From NCBI RefSeq assembly GCF_045277565.1, contig NZ_CP123584.1:1798001-1862000 (forward strand): DNA of 64,000 bases, given 5' to 3'. How positions within the stretch are numbered: position 1 is the stretch's first letter; each line of letters starts with the position of its first letter. The notes under the pieces were generated by a model. That model was not told where the DNA came from and did not search any database. It saw nothing but the letters and a program-made list of their open reading frames with translations. This DNA is from Aliisedimentitalea scapharcae. GTDB taxonomy: Bacteria > Pseudomonadota > Alphaproteobacteria > Rhodobacterales > Rhodobacteraceae. Made by a program: the position numbers and the translations under genes. Of this stretch, positions 52,788-62,005 are shown in pieces.

Positions 52788-53438
52788 ATGACAGACTTTG
52801 CCGCACGTCGCGTCATGATGGTCGACACCCAGGTGCGCCCCTCAGATGTAACCAAATTTCCGATCATTGACGCCATGTTGGACGTCCCGCGCGAGATTTT
52901 CGTGCCGGATGCACAGCGCGAGGCCGCCTATGCCGACGAAATCCTGCCGGTTGGTGGGGGGCGTATGATGCTGGATGCGCGTACTCTGGCCAAGATGCTG
53001 GATGTTTTGAATATCACCAATGACGAGCTGGTTTTGGATATCGGCGGTGGATTGGGATATTCCGGTGCGGTTCTGGCGCAAATGGCCCAGGCCGTGATTC
53101 TGGTCGAAGAAGACGAACTGGCCGATGAGGCACAGGAGCTTTTGGCGCAAACCGGAGCCGACAATGCGGTTGTCCACAAGGGCGCACTGACGGCAGGAGC
53201 CGCCGAACATGGACCCTACGATGTCATTTTGCTTCAGGGTGGTGTTGAAGACCTGCCAGCGGCCGTGACGGATCAGCTGAAGGAAGGCGGGCGCATCGCC
53301 TGCATCTTTATGTCGGGCAATCTGGGCGAATTGCGCGTTGGTCACAAGGCGGGCGGGGACATCTCGTGGCGTCTGGCGTTCAATGCGGCGGCACCGGTTC
53401 TAAATGGATTTGAAAAGGCGCATGAATTCGCGCTCTAA
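52788..53438 (+). CDS. Protein-L-isoaspartate O-methyltransferase-like protein
   Basis: A 216-residue SAM methyltransferase of the Pcm family. MMVDTQVRPSDVTKFPII at the start, LDIGGGLGYSGAVLAQMA as the SAM loop, and DVILLQGGVEDLP match the alphaproteobacterial branch that lies upstream of tolC. The catalytic threonine/serine loop of true PIMT is not obvious, so the activity may differ. It is the first gene of the pcm-tolC-popZ-like order. Confidence 0.82.
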   Translation: MTDFAARRVMMVDTQVRPSDVTKFPIIDAMLDVPREIFVPDAQREAAYADEILPVGGGRMMLDARTLAKMLDVLNITNDELVLDIGGGLGYSGAVLAQMAQAVILVEEDELADEAQELLAQTGADNAVVHKGALTAGAAEHGPYDVILLQGGVEDLPAAVTDQLKEGGRIACIFMSGNLGELRVGHKAGGDISWRLAFNAAAPVLNGFEKAHEFAL

Positions 53439-53444
53439 GGCGAT

Positions 53445-53465
53445 CACCCCGGGTCATCCGGGGTG
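53445..53465 (+). terminator. Hairpin after the pcm-like gene
   Basis: CACCCCGG-GTCAT-CCGGGGTG, six bases past the stop, followed by a weak T region (TTGTTTAAT). It may attenuate readthrough into tolC. Confidence 0.5.
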
Positions 53466-53525
53466 AGGGCGTTGTTTAATAATAGCTCCGGCAATTCGGA
53501 CAGAGTCTAACAGGCGAGGCGACCC

Positions 53526-54944
53526 ATGGGCACGAAACGGACAACAGGCATTTTTCGAAAATTGGTTCTGGCTGGCAGCGTCGCTGTCGGGGCTCTGGTT
53601 TCAGGGGCGCAGGCCGACAATATGACCGACGCCATGATTGGCGCTTACAAGACCAGCGGCCTTCTGGAACAGAACCGGGCCCTGCTGCGGGCCGCGGACG
53701 AAGACGTCGCCCTGTCGGTTTCGGGGCTGCGACCGGTGATCAACTGGATCAGCAGCGCCGAACGGAGCCTGCGGTACAATTCGGCCGGCGTGGCACATGG
53801 GACGGGGCATTCGACGACGCTCTTTACCGGGTTGCGGTTGAACCAGCTGCTGTATGATGGTGGGGCCACCCGGATTTCGGCTATTGCCGCACAGGAAACC
53901 GTTTTGGCGACCCGTCAGGCGTTGGTGTCGATCGAGCAGCAAATTCTGCTGCGGGCGGTTGTTGCCTATACCAGCGTTCTGTTGCAGCAGGAAAATGTGG
54001 CTCTGCGGCAGAACAACCTGCGGCTGCTGCGCGAAGAATTGCGCGCGGCACAGGACCGTTTCGACGTGGGTGAAGTGACCCGGACCGATGTGTCGCTGGC
54101 CGAGAGCCGCGTCGCGGCGGCCGAGGCGAGCCTGACGGACGCCCGCGGAGCCCTGATCGACGCCAAATCGGAATACGCCAACGCGGTGGGCAATGATCCT
54201 GGCGTGGTGACGGCTTATCCCACGTTGCCCAAACGGGTGGCTTCGGTGTCCACGGCCCGTTCCATCGCCTTGCAAGGCCACCCGGATCTGCTGAACCAGC
54301 AACACCGGGTCAAGGCGGCCGAGCTCACGGTGCAGGCCCAGAACAAGACATTGGGCCCCTCTGTCAGCTTTCAGGCCGATCTGGGTCTGACCAACCAGGA
54401 CACAAATTCGAGCATTACAACGGACAACCTGGCAGCGCGTATCGACCTGTCCCAGCCGTTGTATCGGGGCGGCAGCCTCTCTGCGGGCATTCGCCGGGTC
54501 AAAGCGGTGCGTGATGCAGAGCGCAGCGCCTTGATTACGGTTCAGCGCAATGTGGTTCAGGGGGTCGATAACGCCTTTGTGTCGCTGGATGTCGCGCGGG
54601 CCAACATTACATCGCGCAGGGAACAGATCCGGGCGGCCCAGGTTGCCTTTGACGGGATTCGCGAAGAGGCCACATTGGGGGCACGGACCACGTTGGATGT
54701 GTTGCAGGCGGAACAGGAACTGTTGAACGCCAACACTGCCCATATCCAGGCCCAGGCTGAACAGATCATCGCGTCGTTTTCACTGTTGTCCGCGCAGGGG
54801 TTGTTGACCGCTGAACGGTTGGGGTTGGCGGTCGAAATCTATGACCCGCTGCTGTATTACAACCTGGTCAAAGGCGCACCCGCCAAGTACAGCAAACAGG
54901 GGCGTGATCTGGACCGTGTTCTGGAAGCGTTGGGAAAGAAATAA
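53526..54944 (+). CDS. tolC: TolC family outer membrane channel
   Basis: A 472-residue protein of the type I secretion/efflux outer membrane family. It has a signal peptide (cleavage near AQA-DN), then two repeated helical hairpins, visible as NNLRLLREELRAAQDRFDVGEVTRTD with AESRVAAAEASL, and a second copy QIRAAQVAFDGIREEATLGARTTLDVL. The order pcm-tolC-popZ-like matches that around Caulobacter rsaFb, from memory. Confidence 0.92.
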   Translation: MGTKRTTGIFRKLVLAGSVAVGALVSGAQADNMTDAMIGAYKTSGLLEQNRALLRAADEDVALSVSGLRPVINWISSAERSLRYNSAGVAHGTGHSTTLFTGLRLNQLLYDGGATRISAIAAQETVLATRQALVSIEQQILLRAVVAYTSVLLQQENVALRQNNLRLLREELRAAQDRFDVGEVTRTDVSLAESRVAAAEASLTDARGALIDAKSEYANAVGNDPGVVTAYPTLPKRVASVSTARSIALQGHPDLLNQQHRVKAAELTVQAQNKTLGPSVSFQADLGLTNQDTNSSITTDNLAARIDLSQPLYRGGSLSAGIRRVKAVRDAERSALITVQRNVVQGVDNAFVSLDVARANITSRREQIRAAQVAFDGIREEATLGARTTLDVLQAEQELLNANTAHIQAQAEQIIASFSLLSAQGLLTAERLGLAVEIYDPLLYYNLVKGAPAKYSKQGRDLDRVLEALGKK

Positions 54945-55018
54945 CAATTCACTCTATCGGTTGTCTGAAACTCTGTCACAAGCTACACTTGCGACAGAGT
55001 TAAGAGTGGTGGCTTCGG

Positions 55019-56047
55019 ATGTCTGAACCTGTATCAAATGCCGCGATAGAGGATGTTCTGTCGTCAATTCGCCGTTTGGTGAGCGAAGATTCACGCCGTG
55101 AGGAACTTGCTCCTGAACCGCGAGAGGTCCCAAAACCGCCACGGCTGGTCCTGACGCCATCTTTGCGTGTGGCAGAGTCCGCAGCGGAATCCACGCTCTC
55201 CTCTGCGCAGGACAGCCCGGCCCCCATGCGGCTGGGGGACAGCCAACGGGTGTCCATCGCGGTCAATGACGGGGATCTTCAGGATGGGGACCAGGAGTTG
55301 ACCCAAACCCAGGCGGCAGACGCTCCCGAAACGATCCCGGAGGAATTGGTCGCAGACTTCGTCTCTGACGACCTTCCCGATTCCCAAATGGAAACAGAGG
55401 CGGCCAAACCGGCAGATGATGCCGATGATGTGCCGTGGGCCGACCCTGAAAATACGTTGTTTTCAGCGGCCAAGGTCGAAGTCCTGACAGACCCGGTTCT
55501 GGTCCCGGAACACCCGCCCCATGACCAAGACGACGTGCAGGACCAGGTGGAGCGCCATCTGGACGATGCCGCGCACCTGCATGAGGCCGCCGGTTACGAT
55601 GACACAGCCGACGCCGACGAACCGCTCAGCGCCCGGATTGCCGCTCTTGAGACGGCCATCAATCAAAGCGATGACCACTGGGAGCCGGATGGCGATTTCG
55701 GAGATGATTATGCTGGCACCCCGACAGTGACCATCGAATGGCAGGACCATGTCGATGAGGAGCTTTCGGATCCGCTGGAAACCGATGACACCGCCGCGAT
55801 GGCCGCGATCGTGCCAGATCCGGAGGCAGCCCCGATTGCCGACACCGAGTCAACCGAGGTCGATGAGGATCTGGATGTGCTGGCAGGCGACGACACGTTT
55901 CTGGATGAAGAAAGCCTGCGCGAATTGGTTGCCGACATTGTCCGTCAAGAGCTACAAGGGGCTCTGGGGGAGCGGATCACCCGCAATGTGCGCAAACTCG
56001 TGCGGCGGGAAATCCATCGGGCGCTGGTGGCGCAGGAACTGGACTGA
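55019..56047 (+). CDS. PopZ-like polar organising protein candidate
   Basis: A 342-residue acidic protein. N-terminal helix SNAAIEDVLSSIRRLVSED resembles the PopZ/DUF2497 entry. The middle (40-290) is rich in Asp, Glu, Pro and disordered. The C-terminal helical block ESLRELVADIVRQELQ, ERITRNVRKLVRREIHRAL matches the oligomerisation-type end. Position after tolC is the Caulobacter popZ position, although here cobQ rather than valS follows. Named as a candidate because overall identity cannot be checked. Confidence 0.68.
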   Translation: MSEPVSNAAIEDVLSSIRRLVSEDSRREELAPEPREVPKPPRLVLTPSLRVAESAAESTLSSAQDSPAPMRLGDSQRVSIAVNDGDLQDGDQELTQTQAADAPETIPEELVADFVSDDLPDSQMETEAAKPADDADDVPWADPENTLFSAAKVEVLTDPVLVPEHPPHDQDDVQDQVERHLDDAAHLHEAAGYDDTADADEPLSARIAALETAINQSDDHWEPDGDFGDDYAGTPTVTIEWQDHVDEELSDPLETDDTAAMAAIVPDPEAAPIADTESTEVDEDLDVLAGDDTFLDEESLRELVADIVRQELQGALGERITRNVRKLVRREIHRALVAQELD

Positions 56048-56158
56048 GACCCTCTCAATTTATCTGGATCACCGCAGCCACGAGTGCCTTGGATGGCGCT
56101 CTGGCCAATCGTTGATCTGACTCGACATGCCTGGCCGTGCCAGTGGCAAAACCCGGGG

Positions 56159-57631
56159 TCAACTGGCTGTGCGGGTGGCCTGCGCAACTGGCCCTGCCAG
56201 ATCCCACAGCTGGTCCAAGTTGAGGTGTTCTTCCAGATGCACGGCAAGCTGATCCAGAACGTCGTCCACGCCGTCTTCATAGCGCAGGTCGCTTTGATGC
56301 CCCAGTTCCTCCAGGAATTTGGCGCGAAAGGGGTCCGATGAAAACAGACCGTGCAGATAGGTGCCGCGGACCAGACCCGACCGGGATCGGGCACCTTCGC
56401 GTCGCCCATCTATGCCCAGCCAGGCCCGATCACAATCCGGACCGCTGCTGCGTCCCATATGAATTTCGTAACCGTCGACCGGTTCATTGCTGTCCAGCAC
56501 ATGCGCCTGGGTCAGGGTAACGGTCTTGGTGCCGCCCATGACTGTATCGACATCCAGCAACCCCAATCCATCAACCTTGCCGGGGTGCCCATCGACACCA
56601 TCGGGGTCGTCAATTGTCTTGCCCAGCATTTGATAGCCGCCACACACGCCCAGAACGTGACCGCCGCGCCGAACATGGGCATGGATGTCCACATCCCACC
56701 CCTGTGCCTTCAAATAGGCCAGGTCTCCGATTGTCGATTTGCTCCCCGGAATCAGGATCAGATCGGCGTCACCGGGCAGCGCGCGCCCGGCAGGAACGAT
56801 GTCGACCGTCACACCAGGTTCGGCCGACAGCGGGTCCAGGTCGTCGAAATTGGCCATACGCTCCAGCTGCGGGACCACGATCTTGCAGGCCCCGCCCACG
56901 TGCGAGGCGATGTCCATCATGTCCTCGGCAGGCAGACGCCAGGCTTCGTTGAACCAGGGAACCACCCCAAGACAGGGCCACCCGGTGCGCCGCACGATGT
57001 CATCGCGCCCCCCGTCAAACAGGCTCAGATCGCCGCGGAACCGGTTGACGGCAAATCCGACAATTTGATCCAGATCCACGGGGTCCAGAACGGCCTGGGT
57101 GCCCACGATCTGGGCAATCACGCCGCCACGATGGATGTCACCTACCAACAGGACTGGCACGTTTGCAGCACAGGCAAAGCCCATATTGGCTATGTCGCCC
57201 TGGCGCAGGTTGGTTTCTGCTGGTGATCCTGCGCCTTCAATCAACACCAAGTCCGCGTCGGCTGCCAGCCGCGCGAAACTCTCCAGCGCGGCATCTAGCA
57301 AACCGCTCTTGTCGCGCATGAAACTGCCCGCGGAACGGGTGCCGCGGCGTTGTCCATGAACGATCACCTGGGCACCGGTATCGGTCTCGGGCTTCAACAA
57401 CACCGGGTTCATGTCGGTATGCGGCGTGCGGCGCGCGGCGCGGGCCTGCAGCGCCTGTGCGCGCCCGATTTCCCCGCCCTCGGGCGTAACCGCGGCATTG
57501 TTGGACATGTTCTGTGGTTTGAACGGGGCCACCCGCAGCCCGCGGTTGACAAAGGCCCGCGCCAATCCTGCGACCACCAACGATTTTCCGACGTTGCTGC
57601 CGGTGCCTTGAATCATGATGGCGCGTGTCAT
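56159..57631 (-). CDS. cobQ: Cobyric acid synthase
   Basis: A 490-residue glutamine-dependent amidotransferase that amidates the corrin ring in B12 synthesis. The N-terminal ATP-binding GTGSNVGKS is followed by APFKPQNMSNN, NRFRGD, then the class I glutaminase GVCGGYQMLG with catalytic Cys and a C-terminal HGLF. Start ATG 57631 follows AGGAGAGAGACC. No B12 riboswitch was recognised upstream. B12 supply fits the MeaB/mutase pathway. Confidence 0.95.
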   Translation of the reverse strand: MTRAIMIQGTGSNVGKSLVVAGLARAFVNRGLRVAPFKPQNMSNNAAVTPEGGEIGRAQALQARAARRTPHTDMNPVLLKPETDTGAQVIVHGQRRGTRSAGSFMRDKSGLLDAALESFARLAADADLVLIEGAGSPAETNLRQGDIANMGFACAANVPVLLVGDIHRGGVIAQIVGTQAVLDPVDLDQIVGFAVNRFRGDLSLFDGGRDDIVRRTGWPCLGVVPWFNEAWRLPAEDMMDIASHVGGACKIVVPQLERMANFDDLDPLSAEPGVTVDIVPAGRALPGDADLILIPGSKSTIGDLAYLKAQGWDVDIHAHVRRGGHVLGVCGGYQMLGKTIDDPDGVDGHPGKVDGLGLLDVDTVMGGTKTVTLTQAHVLDSNEPVDGYEIHMGRSSGPDCDRAWLGIDGRREGARSRSGLVRGTYLHGLFSSDPFRAKFLEELGHQSDLRYEDGVDDVLDQLAVHLEEHLNLDQLWDLAGPVAQATRTAS

Positions 57632-58006
57632 GGTCTCTCTCCTGTCGTCTGGCTCTGACATGACCGATTTTTCCGTCTGGTGGAAGACTAGGAATGCCCC
57701 ATCCTGAATGCAGCTTTGGACCCGTCCTGTTTGTGCTCAAAGACGACAGCAGGCGCTGTCCCAGCCTCTTGTTGGGCTGTGCCCGGCAAGAGGCCACGCC
57801 CAACGGGTGGAGGTTTCCCGCCAGGGAAACCGACACCGGGCGGGAGCCCATCAGGACGATCACCAAAGGCGGGTCACAGCGGTACAATCACAGCAAAGGA
57901 CGATCACAGGACAGAGATCACTCTGGGGCGACCACTCACAGCAGGGGGGAAATTGGAAAGGCGCGCCGACCAGGCGCGCCCTTCAATCTGCGCAATGCAT
58001 TTGATA
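57632..58006. other. Gap containing repeat R3 copy b
   Basis: No supported gene. Open frames across it are in repeat sequence. It holds R3 copy b and two GATCAC-rich short motifs near 57860-57930 (ACGATCACC, AGGACGATCACAGGAC, AGAGATCACTC). No cobalamin riboswitch consensus could be recognised on the cobQ strand. Confidence 0.5.
57772..57849 (-). repeat. Structured repeat R3, copy b
   Basis: On the minus strand: GGGCTCCCGCCCG, 32 bases with perfect hairpin GGTTTCCC-TGGC-GGGAAACC, then GTTGGGC and a bulged stem closed by GCCCAA. The 5' hairpin differs from copy a in six stem positions, yet both can pair. Confidence 0.75.
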
Positions 58007-58327
58007 TCAGGCCGCTTCGGCCTGTTGAGCGGCATTGCGACGCTCGCTTTCTTCGCGTGACAGAGCAACCGAGGTCCGCACACCGCGACCCACGAACTCC
58101 ATCAATCCGTTCACAACCCGCTCATTGGGGTCGATCCCGGCACAGCTCAGCACCTCGCGCCCATCGCGCGAGCGGGCCCAACGGGCAATTTGTTCTGGGC
58201 CATTCCCGTATTTTTTATCATCGGCAATGGCGTCATCCAGCGCAGCCAACACAACTGCTGCAAACAGTTTACGAGCCCGGTTTCCCTGCTCGTTGTTAAA
58301 GGCAGTGCCGTCAACGAAATCTCTCAT
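58007..58327 (-). CDS. DUF6280 family protein
   Basis: A 106-residue protein beginning MRDFVDGTAFNNEQGNRARK and containing ALDDAIADDKKYGNGPEQIA and REVLSCAGIDPNERVVNGLM. It is nearly invariant in Rhodobacteraceae I have seen, named DUF6280, function unknown; the high conservation suggests a core role. AAGGAAG precedes the ATG. It faces away from the divergent efp gene. Confidence 0.75.
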   Translation of the reverse strand: MRDFVDGTAFNNEQGNRARKLFAAVVLAALDDAIADDKKYGNGPEQIARWARSRDGREVLSCAGIDPNERVVNGLMEFVGRGVRTSVALSREESERRNAAQQAEAA

Positions 58328-58544
58328 CTCGTCTTCCTTGTTGTTCTTGCTCTTGCAATTTCGGCGTGGCGCTCCTTATGACTGAACAATAGTGATTCGG
58401 GTACCCCGTTTTTGCATAGCTTTTATGCATTTGGTGCATGGCTTGCTGCAGGTGCAGCACGAGATAGGTTGTCTTGCCAGTCTTGCGCCTGCCAGATATA
58501 GGGTCGGCAAGCAAATCATCAACTACCCCAGAGGGATTTAACGC

Positions 58545-59108
58545 ATGGCTAAGATCAACGGCAATGAGATCCGTCCCGGCAATGTTCTGGAACACAACGG
58601 CGGGCTTTGGGCCGCGGTCAAAGTGGATCATGTGAAACCCGGCAAGGGTGGGGCATTCGCGCAGGTCGAACTGCGCAACCTGCGCAACGGGTCCAAATTG
58701 AACGAACGCTTCCGCAGCGCGGACAAGGTCGAACGGGTGCGTCTGGAGCAAAAAGACCAACAATTCCTGTATGAAAGCGGCGGAATGCTGGTGTTCATGG
58801 ACACCGAAACCTACGAGCAAATCGAACTGCCTGCCGAATTGTTGGGCGATCGTCGCCCGTTCCTTCAGGACGGTATGACCATCGTTGTGGAGTTCCACGA
58901 AAGCGAAGCGTTGAACGCCACCGTGCCGCAGAAAGTCACCTGTCAGATCGTCGAGACCGAACCGGTCGTCAAAGGTCAGACCGCGGCCAATTCGTTCAAA
59001 CCCGCGATTCTGGACAATGGGGTCAAAGTCATGGTGCCGCCCTTTGTCGGTCAGGACGAAATGATCGTGGTGAACACCGAAACCATGGAATATTCTGAAC
59101 GCGCCTGA
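58545..59108 (+). CDS. efp: Elongation factor P
   Basis: A 187-residue translation factor that relieves stalling at proline runs. N-terminal KOW-like domain with KVDHVKPGKGGAFAQVELRN, where the modified-loop lysine of EpmA substrates is expected (K in KPGKGG). Two OB domains follow, ending KVMVPPFVGQDEMIVVNTE with EYSERA. GAGGG precedes ATG 58545. A terminator follows. Confidence 0.97.
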   Translation: MAKINGNEIRPGNVLEHNGGLWAAVKVDHVKPGKGGAFAQVELRNLRNGSKLNERFRSADKVERVRLEQKDQQFLYESGGMLVFMDTETYEQIELPAELLGDRRPFLQDGMTIVVEFHESEALNATVPQKVTCQIVETEPVVKGQTAANSFKPAILDNGVKVMVPPFVGQDEMIVVNTETMEYSERA

Positions 59109-59131
59109 CGTGGCGTCGTTTGATGTGAATT

Positions 59132-59165
59132 GAACCCGTTTCTTTGGTTTGAAGAGGCGGGTTTT
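59132..59165 (+). terminator. Terminator after efp
   Basis: AACCCGTTTCTT pairs with AAGAGGCGGGTT over TGGTTTG, including two G-T pairs, followed by TTT. It begins 23 bases after the efp stop. Confidence 0.85.
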
Positions 59166-59285
59166 TCATTTTTGGGCGATCTCGTAATTTCTTTATGCTT
59201 GAAACTTTAAACTTGAAATAAATCCGGAAATTCCGCACACTCTCCAAAACCCGCCGCGTCCCGGTCACAAGTCAAGGAGCCCGTC

Positions 59286-59684
59286 ATGCCCGCAATCTCT
59301 GTACATCCCGAAGGATGGAAACCCGCAAAAGGCTATGCCAACGGCATGGTGGCCGAGGGGCGTGTATTGTGTGTGGGCGGGCAGATCGGCTGGAATGCGC
59401 AACAGGTGTTCGAAACCCATGACTTTATTGGTCAGATGGTCCAGACCCTGAAAAATATCCGCGACGTGGTCGAAGCGGCCGGCGGCAAGGTCGAAGATAT
59501 CATTCGCCTGACCTGGTATGTGACGGACAAACGGGAATACGTCGCGCGACAGGGCGAAATCGGCAAGGCATACCGCGATGTGATGGGATACCATTTCCCT
59601 GCCATGGCGATGGTCGTGGTGGCCGGGCTGGTCGAAGATGACGCCAAGATCGAAATCGAAGCCACGGCGGTTCTGCCATCCTGA
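59286..59684 (+). CDS. RidA family protein
   Basis: A 132-residue RidA/YjgF-type protein that hydrolyses reactive enamine/imine intermediates. GWKPAKGYANGMVAEGRVLCVGGQIGWNA opens the family block, and the C-terminal KIEIEATAVL is typical. The active-site arginine expected near position 105 is not clearly seen (YHFPAMAMVVVAGL), so it may belong to a non-archetypal Rid subgroup. AAGGAG precedes the start. Confidence 0.88.
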   Translation: MPAISVHPEGWKPAKGYANGMVAEGRVLCVGGQIGWNAQQVFETHDFIGQMVQTLKNIRDVVEAAGGKVEDIIRLTWYVTDKREYVARQGEIGKAYRDVMGYHFPAMAMVVVAGLVEDDAKIEIEATAVLPS

Positions 59685-59809
59685 GACCGCTGATCGCCCC
59701 CTGATGGGTTTTCTTCGCAGCGTTTCTCTGGTCACCTGTGCGTGAAGATGCTTTTGTGGGGCGATGGTCGGGGCCATATGCCCCGTAGCGCGGACATCAG
59801 GAGGGCCTC

Positions 59810-60448
59810 ATGCGGATCAATGCCGATTTTGCCAAAAGAGTGGCAGTTCACTTTGATGACACCCCGTGGATTGCCTCTCCGGCCCCAGGGGTTGAACGCA
59901 AAATGCTGGACCGGATTGGCAAAGAGGTCGCGCGGGCGACAACCATTGTCAGGTTCGCACCGGGCAGCGCCTTCAAGGCCCATACCCATGACGGGGGCGA
60001 GGAATACCTGGTGCTGGACGGGGTGTTTCAGGACGAACTGGGGGATTTCCCGGTGGGATCCTATGTGCGCAACCCGCCCACATCGCGCCACACGCCTGCC
60101 GCGATGGACGGCGCTATTATTCTGGTCAAACTGCATCAATTCCAACCCGAGGACAGGCATCAGGTTCAGATCAACACCAATATCGGTGCCGATCCGGTGT
60201 TGCCACTGTTCCATGATGCCCACGAAGAGGTGCGCGTCGAAACCTGGGCACCAGGAGCCAGGGTCGGCAAGGAACCCGAAGGGGGCATGGAGGTTTTTGT
60301 TGTGGACGGTGGCTTCACGGAAAACGGCGAAGAATTTGCGCGCTGGGACTGGCTGCGCCTGCCGCCGGGACAGGGGTTTTCAGGCCGCGCGGGGCCCGAT
60401 GGGGCCCGTGTTTGGATCAAAACAGGGCATTTGGCCCAAATGCTGTAA
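59810..60448 (+). CDS. ChrR-like cupin domain protein
   Basis: A 212-residue protein with two cupin modules. The first has FAPGSAFKAHTHDGGEEYLVLDGVF, placing two His and a Glu as metal ligands. The second is similar but lacks these His (WAPGARVGKEPEGGMEVFVVDG), so only one metal site is expected. It resembles the cupin domain of the anti-sigma factor ChrR. Role uncertain. AGGAGG precedes ATG 59810. Confidence 0.85.
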   Translation: MRINADFAKRVAVHFDDTPWIASPAPGVERKMLDRIGKEVARATTIVRFAPGSAFKAHTHDGGEEYLVLDGVFQDELGDFPVGSYVRNPPTSRHTPAAMDGAIILVKLHQFQPEDRHQVQINTNIGADPVLPLFHDAHEEVRVETWAPGARVGKEPEGGMEVFVVDGGFTENGEEFARWDWLRLPPGQGFSGRAGPDGARVWIKTGHLAQML

Positions 60449-60490
60449 TTTTGTGCAATCACGGATAGCGGTTTGATATCAAAGATTTGC

Positions 60491-60523
60491 TGGCCATCTG
60501 ATTTCAGGTGGCCATATTTTTTT
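60491..60523 (+). terminator. Terminator after the cupin gene
   Basis: TGGCCATCTG at 60491-60500 pairs with CAGGTGGCCA at 60505-60514 over ATTT, including one G-T pair, followed by TATTTTTTT. It lies 42 bases past the cupin stop. Confidence 0.9.
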
Positions 60524-60531
60524 CATCCGGT

Positions 60532-60546
60532 CAAAATTTTACCAGT
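60532..60546. promoter_or_regulatory. Imperfect palindrome in the preT promoter region
   Basis: GGTCAAAATTTTACC, 15 bases with one mismatched pair, about 65 bases upstream of preT. It resembles the half-site TTGACC/GGTCAA of RutR-type operators. A RutR-like regulator gene is downstream of preA. Confidence 0.4.
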
Positions 60547-60608
60547 TGATAAAAAAATAAAATGTGGCACTCTGATAGGACAAGAACAAAACATCAGGGA
60601 GACACCCA

Positions 60609-61943
60609 ATGGCGACCAGCCATCAGGCATCCGGAGTTCAGGCAGGGCGTTTGTCCGCCGAACAGATCACCGAAAACTTTTCGGATCTGCATCCAGCCTA
60701 TGACGCACACGAGGCGGCAGTGGCCGCAGATCGGTGCTATTTCTGCTATGACGCACCCTGCACGACCGCATGCCCCACAGACATCGACATTCCCATGTTC
60801 CTGCGCGAAATCCAGACCGGCCATCCCGAGGCGGCGGCGCGCACGATCCTGAGCCAGAACATCCTGGGCGGCATGTGTGCCCGGGTCTGCCCCACGGAAA
60901 CGCTGTGCGAAGAGGTCTGTGTGCGTGAAACGGCCGAAGGCAAGCCGGTCGAGATTGGCCGCCTTCAGCGCTTTGCCACCGATACGTTGATGGCGTCGGG
61001 CGTGCATCCGTTCACCCGGGCGGACAGCACTGGCAAGAAAATTGCCATCGTCGGGGCAGGGCCTGCGGGTCTTTCGGCGGCGCATCGTCTGGCGATGCTG
61101 GGCCATGACGTGGTGATCTATGAGCCCAAACCGAAATCCGGCGGCCTGAATGAATTCGGGATCGCGTCGTATAAGTCGACGGAAAATTTCGCCGCACGCG
61201 AAGTCGAATGGTTGATGCAGATCGGTGGGATCACCGTTGAGCATGGCCAGGGGTTGGGCCGAGGTCTCACGCTTGATGGTCTCAAAGCTGATCATGACGC
61301 GGTGTTCCTGTCAATTGGTCTGGCTGGGGTCAATGCCCTGCGGGCCGCGGGCGAGGACAAGGACGGCGTGCGCGATGCCGTTGATTTCATTTCCGAACTG
61401 CGTCAGGCGGACGATCTGCGCACCTTGCCTGTTGGCCGAGATGTCGTGGTGATTGGCGGCGGTATGACCGCAGTGGATGCCGCCGTGCAGTCGAAACTGT
61501 TGGGCGCGGAAAACGTCACCATCGCCTATCGTCGCGATCGCAGCGCAATGGGGGCCAGCGGGTTTGAACAGGATCTGGCGGCCTCCAAGGGCGTCAAGCT
61601 GATGTTCAATGTTCAGCCAGTCGCCGTGCATGGCAATGGCGCAGCTGCCGAGATCGAGCTGGAATACACCTCCAGCACCGGCGGGTCTTTGACCGGAACC
61701 GGCGAAACCGTACGGATCGCTGCGGATCAGATCTTCAAGGCCATCGGCCAGACGCTGGAAGGCGCACCCGAAGGTCTGGAAATCGAAGGCCGCAAGATCA
61801 AGGTTGATGACGCAGGTCGCACCTCGGTTGCCGGGGTTTGGGCCGGGGGCGACTGTGCCTCGGGTGGCGAAGACCTGACCGTAACCGCTGTGGCCGAAGG
61901 CCGCGACGCTGCAATGGACATCCACAGCAGCCTGATGGGCTGA
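60609..61943 (+). CDS. preT: Dihydropyrimidine dehydrogenase (NAD), PreT subunit
   Basis: A 444-residue flavoprotein that passes electrons from NADH to PreA. An N-terminal cysteine-rich 4Fe-4S domain (CYFCYDAPCTTACPTDIDIP, GGMCARVCPTETLCEEVC) precedes FAD (GAGPAGLSAAHRLA) and NAD (VVIGGGMTAVDAA) motifs. With preA it reduces uracil and thymine to dihydropyrimidines. GGGAG precedes ATG 60609. Confidence 0.93.
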   Translation: MATSHQASGVQAGRLSAEQITENFSDLHPAYDAHEAAVAADRCYFCYDAPCTTACPTDIDIPMFLREIQTGHPEAAARTILSQNILGGMCARVCPTETLCEEVCVRETAEGKPVEIGRLQRFATDTLMASGVHPFTRADSTGKKIAIVGAGPAGLSAAHRLAMLGHDVVIYEPKPKSGGLNEFGIASYKSTENFAAREVEWLMQIGGITVEHGQGLGRGLTLDGLKADHDAVFLSIGLAGVNALRAAGEDKDGVRDAVDFISELRQADDLRTLPVGRDVVVIGGGMTAVDAAVQSKLLGAENVTIAYRRDRSAMGASGFEQDLAASKGVKLMFNVQPVAVHGNGAAAEIELEYTSSTGGSLTGTGETVRIAADQIFKAIGQTLEGAPEGLEIEGRKIKVDDAGRTSVAGVWAGGDCASGGEDLTVTAVAEGRDAAMDIHSSLMG

Positions 61944-62005
61944 GCGGGCGGCGGGTCGCAATTCTCCCAGGTGACCCGCGCCCCTTTTTCTAAAGGAACA
62001 GACAA

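Noticed and set aside
57632..58006. Cobalamin riboswitch upstream of cobQ
   Set aside because: The hairpins in this gap belong to repeat R3; the B12-box and receptor consensus could not be found.
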